64,000 nt of DNA from Bryopsis sp. KO-2023 (taxonomy: Eukaryota > Chlorophyta > Ulvophyceae > Bryopsidales > Bryopsidaceae): NCBI GenBank assembly GCA_030272585.1, contig BSYQ01000001.1, forward strand, positions 7,688,001 through 7,752,000. The letters are read 5' to 3'. Below the pieces are notes generated by a model that was not told where the DNA came from, did not search any database, and worked only from the letters and a program-made list of their open reading frames with translations. Shown here piece after piece: positions 22,450 through 35,359 of this stretch. A program made the position numbers and the translations under genes. Positions within the stretch are counted from its first letter, which is position 1. Every line of letters begins with the position of its first letter.

Positions 22450-25128
22450 ATGCGAAGTTGGACTTGCACTTCTTGCCCTGTCGCAACCGCTCGCGTAGAT
22501 GCAAGGAGACGAGCTCGAACGTTTACTGCGCATACGTCATTATTCGGTAGCCAGACCTTCAAAGCTCGACGACTCTTATCGCGTCAATGTGCGGTTGGCG
22601 GGTATCGACGAGTGTATTCCAGTGGCGTCGACTACCTGAACAAGAAAACCGAGCCTTGGTGGGCGGAGGACGGAGACCTTTGGGAGATCGTCGACAACGC
22701 TGATGAGTTCCAGAGGGCAGTCCGCACGGGGGACCACGAAGTCGTGGTGGTCGACTGGTTCGCTACGTGGTGTGCGGGATGTCGGAAATCTGCGCCGTTT
22801 ATGAAGAAACTGGCAGCAGATCCAGATCTGAGGGAACGCGTTAAGTTCGTCAAAGCATGCGCGGACGGGATGGCTGGCACAGCGCGCAGCGCGGGAGCAA
22901 GGGCTCTTCCATGGGTGTCGGTGTTCTCGCCTGAAGGAACCAGTCTTGTCGGTTTTCCTGCAGCGGCCAGCAAACACAGGAACTTCAGGCTCAACGTGGA
23001 GACGGTGCTGAAGAATCCCGGGAAAGCTTACACCCTGGACCCGAACGGGTTCGTCATCGCGGTCGCGCCCACCTTGAAAAGCGAACAGCAAAAGAAAAAA
23101 GAAGAGGCTCTCGAGGAGCTGCGCAACTTCGCGTCCGGCTTCTCCGATCGATTTTCGAAGTCTCCGTTGGTGACCAGCGTACCAGAGACCGAAAGTCGTC
23201 AAGAGGTCGAAATGCGTCAGACGCAAACGTCGGGCGAAACCAGAGAGGCGGTGGACATCAAATCTATTTCGGAGGAGAAAGCTGCGTTTTTGGAGGCCCA
23301 CAGCGAGAGTTACGGCTACGAGGGAAGGATCGACGAGCTCTACAAGAAGGAAGTCGGGTGCAGGATGCAGCCCAACGAGCATTACATGGATTACACGGGG
23401 TCGTCGGTGTATTGCCAGTCTCAAATCGATGCGGCGTTCGACGAGCTGAAGTCGAACATGTTTGGGAACCCCCACAGTCAAAACCCATCTTCAAGGCTGA
23501 CCCAGGAGGGAGTTGAAGATGCCCGAGAAATGGTCCTGAGGTTTTTCAATGCAGACCCAAAGGAGTATCAGGTGCTCATCATGCAGAAATCAGTAAAGAA
23601 TCTCAAATGCTACATCCATTGGGAAGGAACGAGGTCATTTGATGTTGTGATTCAAACAATCATGGTGCAAGGCTTCCTGACCGACATGTCTTTTTTTTTG
23701 AGATTTAGGATGCTCCGTTGGAGCAGTAGTTTCATTTTTTGGTTGTGAGACGCTGAGAATCTTGACATGCCTGTTGCTTTTGGATGTCTTTCCGAGAAAT
23801 ACGCATGCATGCATGTGTCTTGCTTGTTTGAAGCAAAGCGGAGGGTGAAAGATGAATTGCCCTGTGATGGTGCTGCCCAGGTAGTTTTCACCAAGTCGGC
23901 AACAGCAGCTCTGAAAATGGTTGGCGAAACATTTCCTTGGTGCACCGCCAGCGAATTCCGATATCTCAGGGAAAACCACAACAGCGTGTTGGGCATCCGG
24001 GAATACGTCTTAGCAAAAGGGGCCACTTTTCAATCCATCGACGAGCGGCTGGTCGAGTCTTGGCTTCACAAAGGAATTGACATCGACGATCCGGCGGGTG
24101 GAAATGGAAGCGGGGAGGTAGCGAATCTGTTCGCTTTTCCTGCGGAGGATAATTTTGCTGGAGTGAAATACCCTCTCAGATGGATCGAGGAGCTCAAAGA
24201 GAAATCAACGGAAGGGTCAAAATGGTACAGCGTGCTGGATGCGGCGGCCCATGTCCCCACCCAGCCACTGGACTTGTCCAAATACCACCCAGATTTCGTT
24301 GCTATCTCCTTCTACAAGATGTTCGGCTTCCCCACAGGCCTCGGGGCTTTGATCGCGAGGGTGGATGCTACCGATGTGTTGAAAAAGGTGTTTTGGGCCG
24401 GGGGGTCGGTCGCTCTAGCCACGTCGAAGGATAATTTTCATACGTTTAAATGCAGGCCTTCCGATCGACTGGAGGATGGAACGGTGGCTTTTTTGGACAT
24501 CATCAATTTGAAGCACGGATTTCGAATGATGGAGGAGTTGGGGGGTATCAGCCGAATTCAGGCCCATGTGGAATCGCTCCGGGGGTGGCTGTATCATAGA
24601 TTGGTGTCGCTACGGCACTCGGGTGGGGAGGCCATGACGAGAATCTTTGGAAAGCATCATTTACCCCACCCAGAGATGCTCCAGGGAGGCATTTTGAATT
24701 TCGAGGTTTGCCGGCCGGATGGGTCAGCTTACAGTTACAGGACTTTCGAGAGGGAAGCTGCAGATGCAGGGTTCCATGTGAGGACCGGGATTGAGTGCAA
24801 CCCAGGTGCGGCCTACAATTACATAGGCATCGATGAGAGTGAGGTCGAGCAGTTGGCTGGGGAAAAGGAAGGGTGCGACGATGAGGTTGAGTTTTTAACC
24901 GTGGAGAGGCCGGTGGGTGGAGGGCCCACCCGAGCTCAAGATTCGGATCAAGTTCTGTATGCATTGGAGGGTTCGGAGGTGGCTTTGGGCCACCCCGGTG
25001 AGGTGGCACTGAAATGGGCTCAAGTTCCATTAGGGTCCATCAGAGTGTCCCTCGGATACATGTCGACTTTCGAAGATTGTGCTGCATTGGTTGAGTTTAT
25101 CGAAAAGAATTACCGCGACAGGGCATAA
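22450..25128 (+). CDS. Thioredoxin domain fused to a MoCo-sulfurase-like cysteine desulfurase
   Basis: Two exons, 22450-23571 and 23881-25128, join in phase 0 across a GT-AG intron to give 789 residues. The N-terminus (about 60 residues, many R/S/T, almost no acid) looks like an organelle-targeting peptide. Residues ~75-190 form a thioredoxin fold with VVVDWFATWCAGCRKSAPF, so the active site is WCAGC, and a cis-Pro-like ALPWVSVF. A charged linker follows. From about residue 275 the protein matches the aminotransferase half of molybdenum cofactor sulfurase (MOCOS/ABA3): YMDYTGSSVY, MFGNPHSQNPSS, VVFTKSATAALKMVGE, ISFYKMFGFPTGLGALI with the PLP lysine, and GGILNFEV. The MOSC half normally found at the C-terminus is absent. 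A persulfide carrier or sulfur-transfer role with built-in reductant is inference. Confidence 0.85.
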
Positions 25129-25572
25129 TGTTTTTTTTCTTCATCGTTTTTTTGGGGGGGGGTATTTTTTTGTGTTTCTTTTGTACCTTCTGGTTCGAAG
25201 GGGTAATTTGATTTCGGGAAAGGGGGGGAAATTTCTCGAGAATGAACGATGCTGATTTCATAGGAGGATGGTGTAGCAATGTACAAAGAGAAAGGTGGAA
25301 GAACCTTTTCGAAGAATATAGTTTTGGCATCAGTGGTGCGTGTATTTGGTTTTGTTTTCATTTGGGAGTTGTAAGGCTATTCCACTTGAGACAATATCAA
25401 AAGGAAAATCTTTATTATAATTCTTTTTTATCTGCAGAAAAATGAATGCAGTGGAGGTCAGTCAGAGGGGCGCAGTGAACCTCATCTCATCCCATCTTTT
25501 CGCAAGAAAGAAATTGCTACACCGTTGAAACACCACCACCACCATCGAAAAAAACTACCCTGCCTTCCCGCA
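25129..25572. other. Intergenic, between convergent 3' ends
   Basis: T- and G-run-rich spacer between the thioredoxin-NifS gene (+) and NOC3 (-). No gene is seen. Confidence 0.5.
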
Positions 25573-28500
25573 TCACTTTCTTTTTTTCGTATTTCTTGGT
25601 TTTTTCCCCTTGGCCTTCTTTGCACTCAAGTGTTCTTTGAATTTCTCGGCTTGGGCCTTCACGACGGCGAGTTCTCTACGAAGGTTGCTGTTTCGCTGGA
25701 ATCTCGAGCTCTCCCTGCACAAATACGCCACAAGTCAATGAACCCACATGAACAATGTTTTCAATCAAAGCAACGCAATCATCAGGTTCGCAACACCATG
25801 CGCCCAGATCAACATCCACCCCGCCAAAATTCATTCTTTTCTTTCTCATCTTGAAAGAAAATGCCAGGCACCAGACATGCAAATTTTTATATATGATCTT
25901 TTTCCAGCCTAATTTTTGCCGCCTACCTGAAGTATTTCTTGAGAGACACCTCCAGCACCTCATCATCAACGGCTTCCACGCAAGATTCTTGCAAATCCGT
26001 GAAGTGCTCCGTTTCAGACATCGCAAAGCTCTTCCGTGCACTTTTAGATAGTTTCTTGGGGACTTTGGGAACAGGCCAGAAAGTGCCCCGCGATGTGTTG
26101 TATCGATTCACCAGTGCCGACGGGCCATCCATGGCAGACAGAACACTGGATATTATGTCAGCTGAGCTCCGGCCAGAATCCACTGGAATGTTCGCCAGGT
26201 CAGTCGCACCCTACCCAACACAACAGTCGCATCTCACTCAAGGCAATAGAACGACCTCTGCCAGCCACCTGCCGTCAGAACTCATCACTCTTTGGAAGAG
26301 AACTACACAGGGGGGAGGGAGGTGGCAGACCTGACTTGGAAAATGCGGAAAGCAAAACCAGTGAATTTGGCGACATCACTGCCGACCTTCAATTGCTTTT
26401 CCCAAAGAATGCACCCCCTTGGAAAACTACGCTTGGATGCTGGCTTAAATCATTCACCTGTGAAACGTGGGGGTGGAAGTGTTTGGCTAGGATCGTCAGC
26501 TCCCAGAGAGTGGTGGAAAGGGCCGACGCTTCCCCTGGATCATCGATTTGAGGGTTGTACCCCTTCCCTCCAGCCGGAGCACCGCCGTCTCCATCCAACA
26601 AGCTTCTGAGCCGGTGGTGTCGCAGCAGCAATCTACAACACCAAGAAACATTTGATTTCTCATCTCGCTCACCCAACACACTTCAAACAGCCCACCTCGT
26701 TCCTTTCATGCAAGGGATCCCCACCGTCACATGCACCAGCAATGATAGAGAAAACACTCAAAACGAATGCCAAGTCGAGCTCGACTGCAGCACGAGGGGT
26801 TAACCCACCTGTTCACCACAGATTGGATGCCCATCAAGACGGAGCAGCCCTGATGCAGCCCCAGCCACAGAAGTCGTTTCAAAAAGGCGGCGAGTCTGAC
26901 ATAATCCCTTGCTTTGCTTTCGCACAACATTTGGTTGATGACCTCCACTAGCAGATCTTCCAGCTCTTCAATCGATTCCAACGCCCGCTTGTGTTCCCAG
27001 GACCATCCGTGGTGGTCTGCATTGTTGCTCCCATTTGGTTCTACCCAATCAAAATAAAACACAATGACAAATGGTCAAGTTACGGGTAATGTACATTAGC
27101 CACTCTTGCTAATGTGGGCATGTTCCCACAGCTTGAATCAACCTTGATCAGCAAGATTCTGGTGTCTGGATATTTCCTGTAAATTGCACAGAGTTTTCAA
27201 AATTCGGAGCCCTATGACCTAAGAAACATAGCTGAAAAGAAAAAAAAAGTTTCTCCTTCCACAGACTTAGGGCAGCAGATGTGTTACCATCGATGCTGTC
27301 GTCGGTGCAGAGATAGGGATCCCAATGTTTGAGACTCCAATACAGTTGCTGGTAGTAGTCCCGTCGGTCCACATTGAGGGCTTCCCCTTGCCCATGCAGG
27401 ATATCTGATGTCGTCAGCAAGCAGCACAGCCTCTCTAGGCAAGGCAAAGCTGGAGACGCTAACAGCTGACGGAATACCTGTGCATAACAAAACACACACC
27501 CATCCAGCTCTTTTCAATAATCCAGTCAGGACAAGATATGGGAGGAAACAGTCGATAAAAGGGGAATTCTTCTGTTGGTTTTTTACTCTTTATACTTTCT
27601 CGGATTCGGACAAAAAATTCGATTCAGATTCTGAATCCATCAGGCTGCCAGTGCTGAGTTCGAGGTGATGGCTGTTGAGGATGATGGAATAGATGCATTC
27701 GATTATGGAATATCCCATTTTGACAGGTGGTCAAATGTTGCCAGGTCAGACACTGTATGGCACTGTATTTGCCGCACACCTCGAGCAGATCCTGGAAATA
27801 CTCCACACTGAGTACATGGGCGAATTTCGAGAGGCCCCTCAAAGATTGGTAGAGCATCGGGCACCGTTCTTGCAAATCACCGCTGCTGAGCGACCCTGAT
27901 GAGAAACACAGAAGACGGCTTTATCGGACTATTCCCACAAGAGAAAGATAAGCACTTGGGTGTGGTGTTCGCATTCCTGACCAATCACTGCTTGTTATTT
28001 GTTTTTCTTAAAAGGAGAACTCGTAAAATTATTGGAAAACACTGTGTTTTTTTGTTCACAGATCCACACACTTCCTTTCAGCGTATTATGACAATGGGAA
28101 TATTACTTTTTTTGGGGGGGGAGGAAATTCGTTCATAAACAAAATCACCTGTGGTAGCTCCACGCTGTCGAGTGACTCTCGCACAATCTTTTAAAACTCT
28201 GAAGAAGATTTCGAACAGGGCTTCCACGGTTTGTGACTGCAGCGCCGCTTTCCTTTCTCTGTCGGGGTCCCCATCCGCCGCCTTGAACGTTTTCTCCACA
28301 TCATCACCCTTCTTCGACTTTTTCTTTTTCTTTTTTTGTTTCTTCAGATCCTCATCATCTGATCCATCGACAGCAACAGCAGTCAAAATCGTCGCAATTT
28401 TTGGAAATGTCTGTACAGCTTTTGAATGTTTTTTTAATGGCTGCCTCCCCCCCCCCCTTTGAAGAAATGGTGTTTAAAAGGGAATGGATTCAAAACGAAA

Positions 28501-31500
28501 ACCTCGGAACACAGAAAGCGCTATTTTTGGGTTGACCGACTACCAAAATGAAGTGATGGTCTGCTTCATATTTCCTTCTCTAAAAAGGATGATTTTACAG
28601 TGTGCAAGCGTCAAAATAAATAAATATATAAAAATATATATACATATATATATAAAATTAATAATAATAATAAAAATCTGTTGGTTCTTTCTCTATTTTA
28701 TGTTTTTAATTGACTCGAATACCATTATTAGCCAGGTTGATGTCCGGGAACGTCAATCCCATCAAAGAATGCAAAACCTCGGGAGGGCACTGACACTTTC
28801 TCCTTTTCACAAGATCCCCGACCAGCTGCACCGCCTGAGCCACACAAATTTCATGACATCAACCCCAATAAAATAACTTGTTTTTTTTATAGGAAGGAAC
28901 AAAAAAACAACTCGAAAAAAAACTGACAGGACAAAAAGAAGCAAACTAATCCGACCTCGACTGCGATTTTTCCTTCGGTATCTGCTTCGATGCTTTTGGC
29001 TACTGCATCTGAGCAAATTCTTCGGATGCTTGTGTCGGAATCACACATATGAGGAACCACTGCTTGAAGAAGATCTGAGCTGAGAAGAAAAAAAAAAAGA
29101 AACAGAAAAAAACACACACACATCAGCCACAGCCCTAAACCCAAGATAGGGTTTAAAAAGGATGTAAAATACAATCAAGGAGAAAAAACGAACAAACAAG
29201 ATAGACCGTGAATGAATATCGACAGGAGCCAAACTGGGGGATGATGATTTTCAGAAAAAGAAAAAGGTGGCGATTTCCCCTCTGTGTGGTTGTCTTTTTT
29301 TTTTCTTTTTGTTTAATCTGTGTCAAAACCTGTAATTGAAGTGGTTGAGAGATGCCAGCAGTCCCCCTGCACATCGAACTGCAACCCTAGCCAAAGCAGA
29401 TCCGGAATCGCCCTTTCTTTGTTGAAACCCAATCAATTGCTTCAAAAAGACTTGATAGCATCTCAGCAAAAAAGCTTCGTAGGCTCGCAGTCTGGCAACT
29501 TCCTTGGAAACCTGCAGGCCACAAAAAAAGCAAACAATGACACAATCACAATCAACGATTTCCCCAATAGACAGGCCACTAATTTCAATTTTCATTCAAA
29601 TTTGAACATGTTTTGTTGAATTCGTTGTCCACCACTGCTTTGCTTTACCCCCTCGGAAGAACGAAAAAAAAATAAAAAAAAATCAAATTCTCTATCAAAC
29701 AAGCATGTGCGTTGGGATCATTCCTTCTATAAAATTTTCGACAGAAATTTTCATCGTGTCTTTGCAAAACAAAAGGAACTCTCTAACGCACTCCAAATCT
29801 TTTTCCTTTTTTGGCCTTCGTCTGCCTTCGATACCTTGACACTCTTTTCCTTCTCGGTGGGCAAACGAATCCTATAGCCAGGGCAAATATCTTTGAAAAT
29901 TGCCAACAGGGATACCATCGCCAACCTCTGGATCTGTCAAACCACAAAAGATATGATTGCGCCAAAGTACAGCTCTTCACCTTCCGTTCAGCTTCCTTTC
30001 CCATTTAAATCTACCGATGGATTTTCTTGGAAAGCTCAATATGGAATGCCACCAATCCACACTTCAATCTTGACATCTTCCACACCCTCCTTTTCTTTGA
30101 ATTTCAAAACAGCAGGTCCAGTTTTCGATCAAAACCTGTTGAAATCCAATACAGATGGAACCCTCCACCACGGTGTCTACCAAGTGAAGGACAATATAAG
30201 ACTTTCACTGAAACCACTGCATTTTTCAAGCTGGCTACTCATCTATAGGATTGATATGACCAGAAAAAAAATAAAAACCATGCACCTGAGAGTCGCCGTC
30301 TTTGACCATTGCAAGTATGCTTTTCATTTCTCCGATGTTCTCTTCTGGATTCTTTATCACTCTGCTGGCCGATGCCGCCATTTGCTCCCTCAATTCTTGC
30401 CTTCGCTCCTCGAGCGTCTGGAAATTTTTCCCAACACCACCGAACAATGAAAATTTCAGCTACACGCAATGGGATTATGTCCCATAACTCCCGCCTCCGT
30501 TTTCGAACGATGGGAACACTGCCACTTCAGAGAAAGCAGCCAGCCGACATTGAAACTAGTTGTAATTGCACAAACAGCTATGGATGGGGGCGTTTATGAA
30601 CACATCAGGGGGACATGTCGATACCTGGCCATCTTCAAGATCCATCAGAGATGTTTGGGCTGGCTCCTCCTCAATTCCCTGTTCAACTCCTTCCTCCTCC
30701 TCCTCCTCCTCTACCTCCTCCTCTATGATCAAGCCACTTTCCACTCGATCTACCTCAGCCCCCCTTGCACCATCATCAGCACCTTCAACCAATGATGCTC
30801 CAATTAGTTCTATTGAAAACGATATGTTATGAATAAGTTCTTATGAATATGATACAGATATAAACAGTGGGGTGGAGAGGTAGATATGGACATTGTGATG
30901 ATACGGTGGTTTCTCTCTGAGTCAGCCTATAAAAAATTCCCTTGAACGAGCTGCACTCGGCCTTTTGGCCTTGTACAAAATGCTTTCAGTTCAAAGTATA
31001 CATTCGCAGATGCATGGAAATTCACAACAAATTCCCCCGTACCTTCGGTGTCATCCTTTGGAGGAGCTGCATTCACTTCAGCCATATCTTCTATGACGAT
31101 TCCTTCTACACGGCCAGCCTGAAACCACAGACAGAAAAAGCGCATGCTGTGGATATGCGATGAAGGAATTTCGAAGTGGAAGGGTTCTTTTTTTTAAACT
31201 GATTGCATCAGCAGGTAGGCATCCAATAGCCGTATTGTTTGATATTTCCACCACATCGTACCATTTCGTGGGCCGTTTTTCTCGACAGAGATGCTTCCTC
31301 CTGTTTGAAAACCACATCTCCAGACGGCGTTTTGATCGGGAGCAACAGGTCAGCATCTTCCTCGGCTGCAGGTTTGGGCATTTCATCTGAATCTTCCGCC
31401 TATTATCACCAAGACCTATTATTATGAATTGGTGTCATGGAATACATATTTTTCTTTTTTTTTCTTGCTTCCCTGGGTCATCTTTTTTCCGACTTCCGTG

Positions 31501-32482
31501 AGTAATATGCTGGCCTTCGTACCTTTCTTCCCCGTGGCACCCTTTCATAGAATGGCACTTGATTGTCCGAATCATTGTCTGAATCAGCCCCCTCTGCATT
31601 TCTGTCAGATGCTTGCGGTCCCTTGACCTTAGGCTTCTCTTTTTTCAGCACACCACTGCGTAGGGCAAAACCACAAAACATTTTCCAGAAATACCAAGGT
31701 TAGGCAAAGAGATGCGAATTCAATGGAGCCAGTGTCCTTCAGTGATGTGAATCCCAAAAATGTACCACTGTTCACAGTATATTGACCTGTCTTAATTTTT
31801 CTGTGGGAGGGAAGAAATTCGGAGTATCTAGCAGTTGTGATTTCTGTCAATCTGACTCATACAAAAAAAATGAAGGAAGAACAAGGAGGTAAACTCACTC
31901 ATCAAGCTTCCCGCCATCGATGTTGTTCAAAAAATCAAGGTTTTTCCCATATTCTGCCACGAATTCCATGTCATCCTCATCAATTTCGACATCCCGATTT
32001 TGCTCAGGTGGGAAAGGAATCTGCCCTTGCTTCGATTTCTGCAGAAGAAAAACAAAACACAACAAAAGGAAGCTCGTATGAGGTCAAATATCCCAATCTT
32101 ATTGATTATACCACTGGCATTTTCATCATTGATGTATTCAACATGTTCAAAAATGTGCGTCTCTATGTGGCGGAGCACTGCTTCCCTTTCAGCATTGGAT
32201 AGAAAAGGGAAATATGACTAAGTTCCTTGCTAAATCGTTCAAAGTCAAATGCACATTTTTACATATATGGTTATGGGCTTCAATAACAACCCTGGTGATG
32301 TGCATTGCTAAAATTTTCAATTTGTTTCTGAATTTCAGTTGGGGGATGCACCAATATCTAATCTGCTCATTCTGCAGCCGCCAACAAACAGCCCTCACTT
32401 CAAAAGGTCGCTTGAAGGTCGATCTCGGCCTTTTGCTACGAAAGCCGCCCCCCTTGTCGACTGCGCCTCGTTTTTTCCCCAT
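25573..32482 (-). CDS. NOC3: Nucleolar complex protein 3 (NOC3), about 18 exons
   Basis: The minus-strand gene starts at 32482 with MGKKRGAVDKGGGFRSKRPR (exon 1, 32482-32399) and ends at 25573 with KKAKGKKPRNTKKRK. Between lie short GT-AG exons whose products follow the NOC3 family in order: an acidic part near 31.9-32.0 kb (EDDMEFVAEYGKNLDFLNNI), LLLPIKTPSGDVVF near 31.3 kb, an acidic run near 30.7 kb, RRQELREQMAASASRVIKNP near 30.35 kb, IQRLAMVSLLAIFKDICPGY near 29.9 kb, VSKEVARLRAYEAFLLRCYQ near 29.5 kb, VPHMCDSDTSIRRICSDAV near 29.0 kb, AVQLVGDLVKRRKC near 28.8 kb, ALFEIFFRVLKD near 28.2 kb, GLSKFAHVLSVEYFQDLL near 27.8 kb, SDILHGQGEALNVD near 27.4 kb, LSTTLWELTILAKHFHPHV near 26.5 kb and EVLEVSLKKYFR near 25.95 kb. 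NOC3 works in the nucleolus in 60S ribosome assembly and in replication licensing. Most exon edges are approximate. Confidence 0.9.
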
Positions 32483-32688
32483 CTCTCCGGCTGCGCCCAC
32501 ACGCAACTATGAACGATCCAGTGGAATTTTACCACCCCTCTCTACGTTTGTTTGGAGCTTTCCCTCGTCACAGGCAGTATTGTAGTGCCGATCCATGACT
32601 CAGCTGATGAGTTGATTTTCTGGGCTCGGTTTTGGATGTGTGTGTTTCTCCAGAGGAGGAGTTCGGTGTGGGGTGTGTTTTCGAGAAA
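32483..32688. promoter_or_regulatory. Shared divergent promoter region, NOC3 and XCT
   Basis: Only 206 bp separate the start codons of NOC3 (minus, ATG at 32482) and XCT (plus, ATG at 32689). Both promoters and 5' UTRs must overlap here or lie within the genes. No TATA box was assigned. Confidence 0.6.
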
Positions 32689-35359
32689 ATGGGTTTGCAG
32701 GGGTATGTTGGGAACTCACAGGACGTCACGCGGATCCGCCGACAACAGAAACAGCGAGAGGAGCAGAGAAAGAAGTTTGAAGAGTTGAAAAACCAGTCCA
32801 AAGCGAAAGTCGAGGCCGCTGGGTTAAGACGTTTCGGTGCCGGAAGCTCGGAGGTGCGGAACGTGATATTTTCTTTCTTGTGTTTTTCCGTGGAAATTCC
32901 TGGTTTGCAGCGCTCTAAAGTTTTGTGACAGTTTTGCCCTTGCAGCAAGCGCTCGAGACAGCATTCAAGAATGAGACGATTGGTCTTGTCACTCGGGAGG
33001 AGTTCATTCAGAAAAGAACCACCCTCGAAGAGAGGTGAGAAGCATGTGGCTGGCTTTTGGGCTGCAAATCGGTCCTTTTTTTTCTTTTTTCCTGGTTTCC
33101 TGAAATTCTTAACTGTGTATATGGCTGTGGGTAATCCTCTGTGGTGTCAGCATGTCTTCCACAGGATAGAAGAGGCTGCTCTGAGACGCAAGAGGGAGGA
33201 GGAGGACAGGGCACTCGCAGACAAAGAGAGGCGCAAAAAGAAAAAAGCGAAACTGGCGTCCAGAGCAACTCTCTCCTTCTTGGGAGAGGTAGGCACCCCT
33301 CTTTTCCACATCCAGTATCATCATCTCCCCCCTTTCGCCATCCCCATACCTTTCCATCAAAAACAAAAAACCCATAATATGTTAATTAGGCTCCAAGCAG
33401 TTACCCTACTGTGAACCAATTTTTTGATTGCGCTGGAAATGATTGCGTGTTTCTTGTGCAAAAAAAAAAAATTGTGGAGAAAAGAATTGCGCCGACAATC
33501 TTTTCTTTTTGTTTAATTGCAAGAGAGAAGTCATTGGCGAAAATGTTTTCGTGCAACAGTGTTTGGTGTGAGAAGTGCAATATTTTTTTGCCCCGCAATC
33601 AAGATTTGATTCACAGTAATTCCCTTTTTCTTCAAAATTGTGTGGTTAAGAGGATCCAGAATCCCAGGAAGTTGACAGTTTTTTTTCAAGTTGAAGCAAG
33701 TGTGATGTGGAAGTCTGTTAGTTTGATGCAGGGGGAAGAGGAGGATCTCCTGGACTTGGATGATGATCGCCCAAAATCATCTGCCCAGCCTGAGGAATCA
33801 TCCAACGAGGAAAAGCAGAATCGATATGCAAAATACGGAAAAGACCCTTGCGTCCCCACGGATTTCTTGCCGGATGCGTGAGTATTCACTGAAACGCTCG
33901 TTTTGTCTCTTCCACCCAAGAAAATTACAGCGCTCTGTGAAAATCTTGCAAAATAATAAAAGAAAAGGTTGAGGGGGTGGAAGGAGTAGTATGGAATTTT
34001 TTTGAAGGAATCCTATGCTTTTGGAGCGTTCTGATTTTTCTGATTTTTGCTTTTCTGTTTTCTTCCAGGGATCGTGAGCGGAAGGAGGCAGAATTGAGGG
34101 AAAAATTCAAGCAGGTAATTTAATGGCCAGCAAATGTCATTTGGGGTCCTTTGACTGTCAGCGGTAGTTCAGAAAAGCTCTGCAACTATATTTGGATATT
34201 GGTTCATCAACAGTCATCAGGGGCGTTTGGTGGAAACCCATTGAAAGATCATGATGGGTTAGAGCTTTTTTGTTGAGAGAGAGAGATCTGTGGTGCAGGA
34301 ATGGAAACGCGACCAGGAAGAGATCAAATCAGCTCCACTGAGCATAACATACAGCTATTGGGATGGCACTGGTCACAGGTAGGGCTATGATTGTTTGGGT
34401 ATCTGCACTCATTGGTGGTCCTCTCTCCGCTCCATTTCATGACATTTCTGTTTCAATGGGTGCATCTGCATTGGGACAGGCGTGAAATCCAAGTGGAAAA
34501 GGGCATGAGCATCGGTGAATTCCTGAAATTGGTGAGAGAACAGCTGGCAAAGGAGTTCAGAGAGATGAGGGCAGTGTCTGTTGACAACCTGATGTACATC
34601 AAGGTAAGACAGCCCAATGGATTATGCACACGGTAACATATTAATTGCAATCTTTCCTTCTCAGCAATTATTTGATTAATACTGTCCCTACAACGAGGCG
34701 ATCAGCTTCAGCTTATTTTCGAGCCCCTCCTCCACAACTGCAATGCACAGCGCATGCAGGTTAGTTGTTTTCAGTGGAGATGAGGTTGAGAGCATGGTGA
34801 CCACCGTCTCTGCAGGAAGATGTCATAATTCCACACAATCACACTTTCTACGATCTCATCATCAACAAGGCTAGAGGCAAGAGCGGACCGCTGTTCCACT
34901 TCGACGTCCACGAGGACGTGCGGATTGTGAACGACGGCACAATCGAAAAGAATGAGTCACATGCAGGGAAAGTGGTGGAAAGGCATTGGTACGACAAGAA
35001 CAAGCACATCTTCCCGGCTTCACGATGGGAGGTGAGTGATGCTGTCTGGTTAAAGCATTGTTTTGGTGCCTTTTTTTTCCGAAAGATTCAGCCATGCTTC
35101 TTGTTGATGGTGATACCAAATTAATGCTAGTCAGAACGGATTGCTGGCGTTTTTGAAATCAATGACATGCCGAAGTTGTGAGGACTTCAATTGTCTGCAA
35201 ATTGCTTGCAATTGTCAAGTCGTATATTTCCACCTGTTTGTCATTTAAATCTGAGTAATGCCACAGACTCATATTCTGGTGTTTGAAATAGAGTATGATT
35301 TGTTTGCACAGGTTTATGATCCCGACAAGGTGTACGAGAAATACACAATATATGGTTGA
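32689..35359 (+). CDS. XCT: XAP5/FAM50 family protein (XAP5 CIRCADIAN TIMEKEEPER-like)
   Basis: Nine exons: 32689-32853, 32946-33034, 33165-33288, 33732-33877, 34069-34114, 34299-34378, 34480-34603, 34816-35031 and 35312-35359. They join without phase conflict to give 345 residues. The N-terminus [20 protein letters not shown] and a charged coiled coil ([34 protein letters not shown]) are followed by [11 protein letters not shown] and the conserved XAP5 domain: [75 protein letters not shown] and [20 protein letters not shown]. Family members are nuclear and are found with spliceosomes; in plants XCT affects clock, light and small-RNA pathways. It is complete, with all splice sites GT-AG. Confidence 0.95.
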
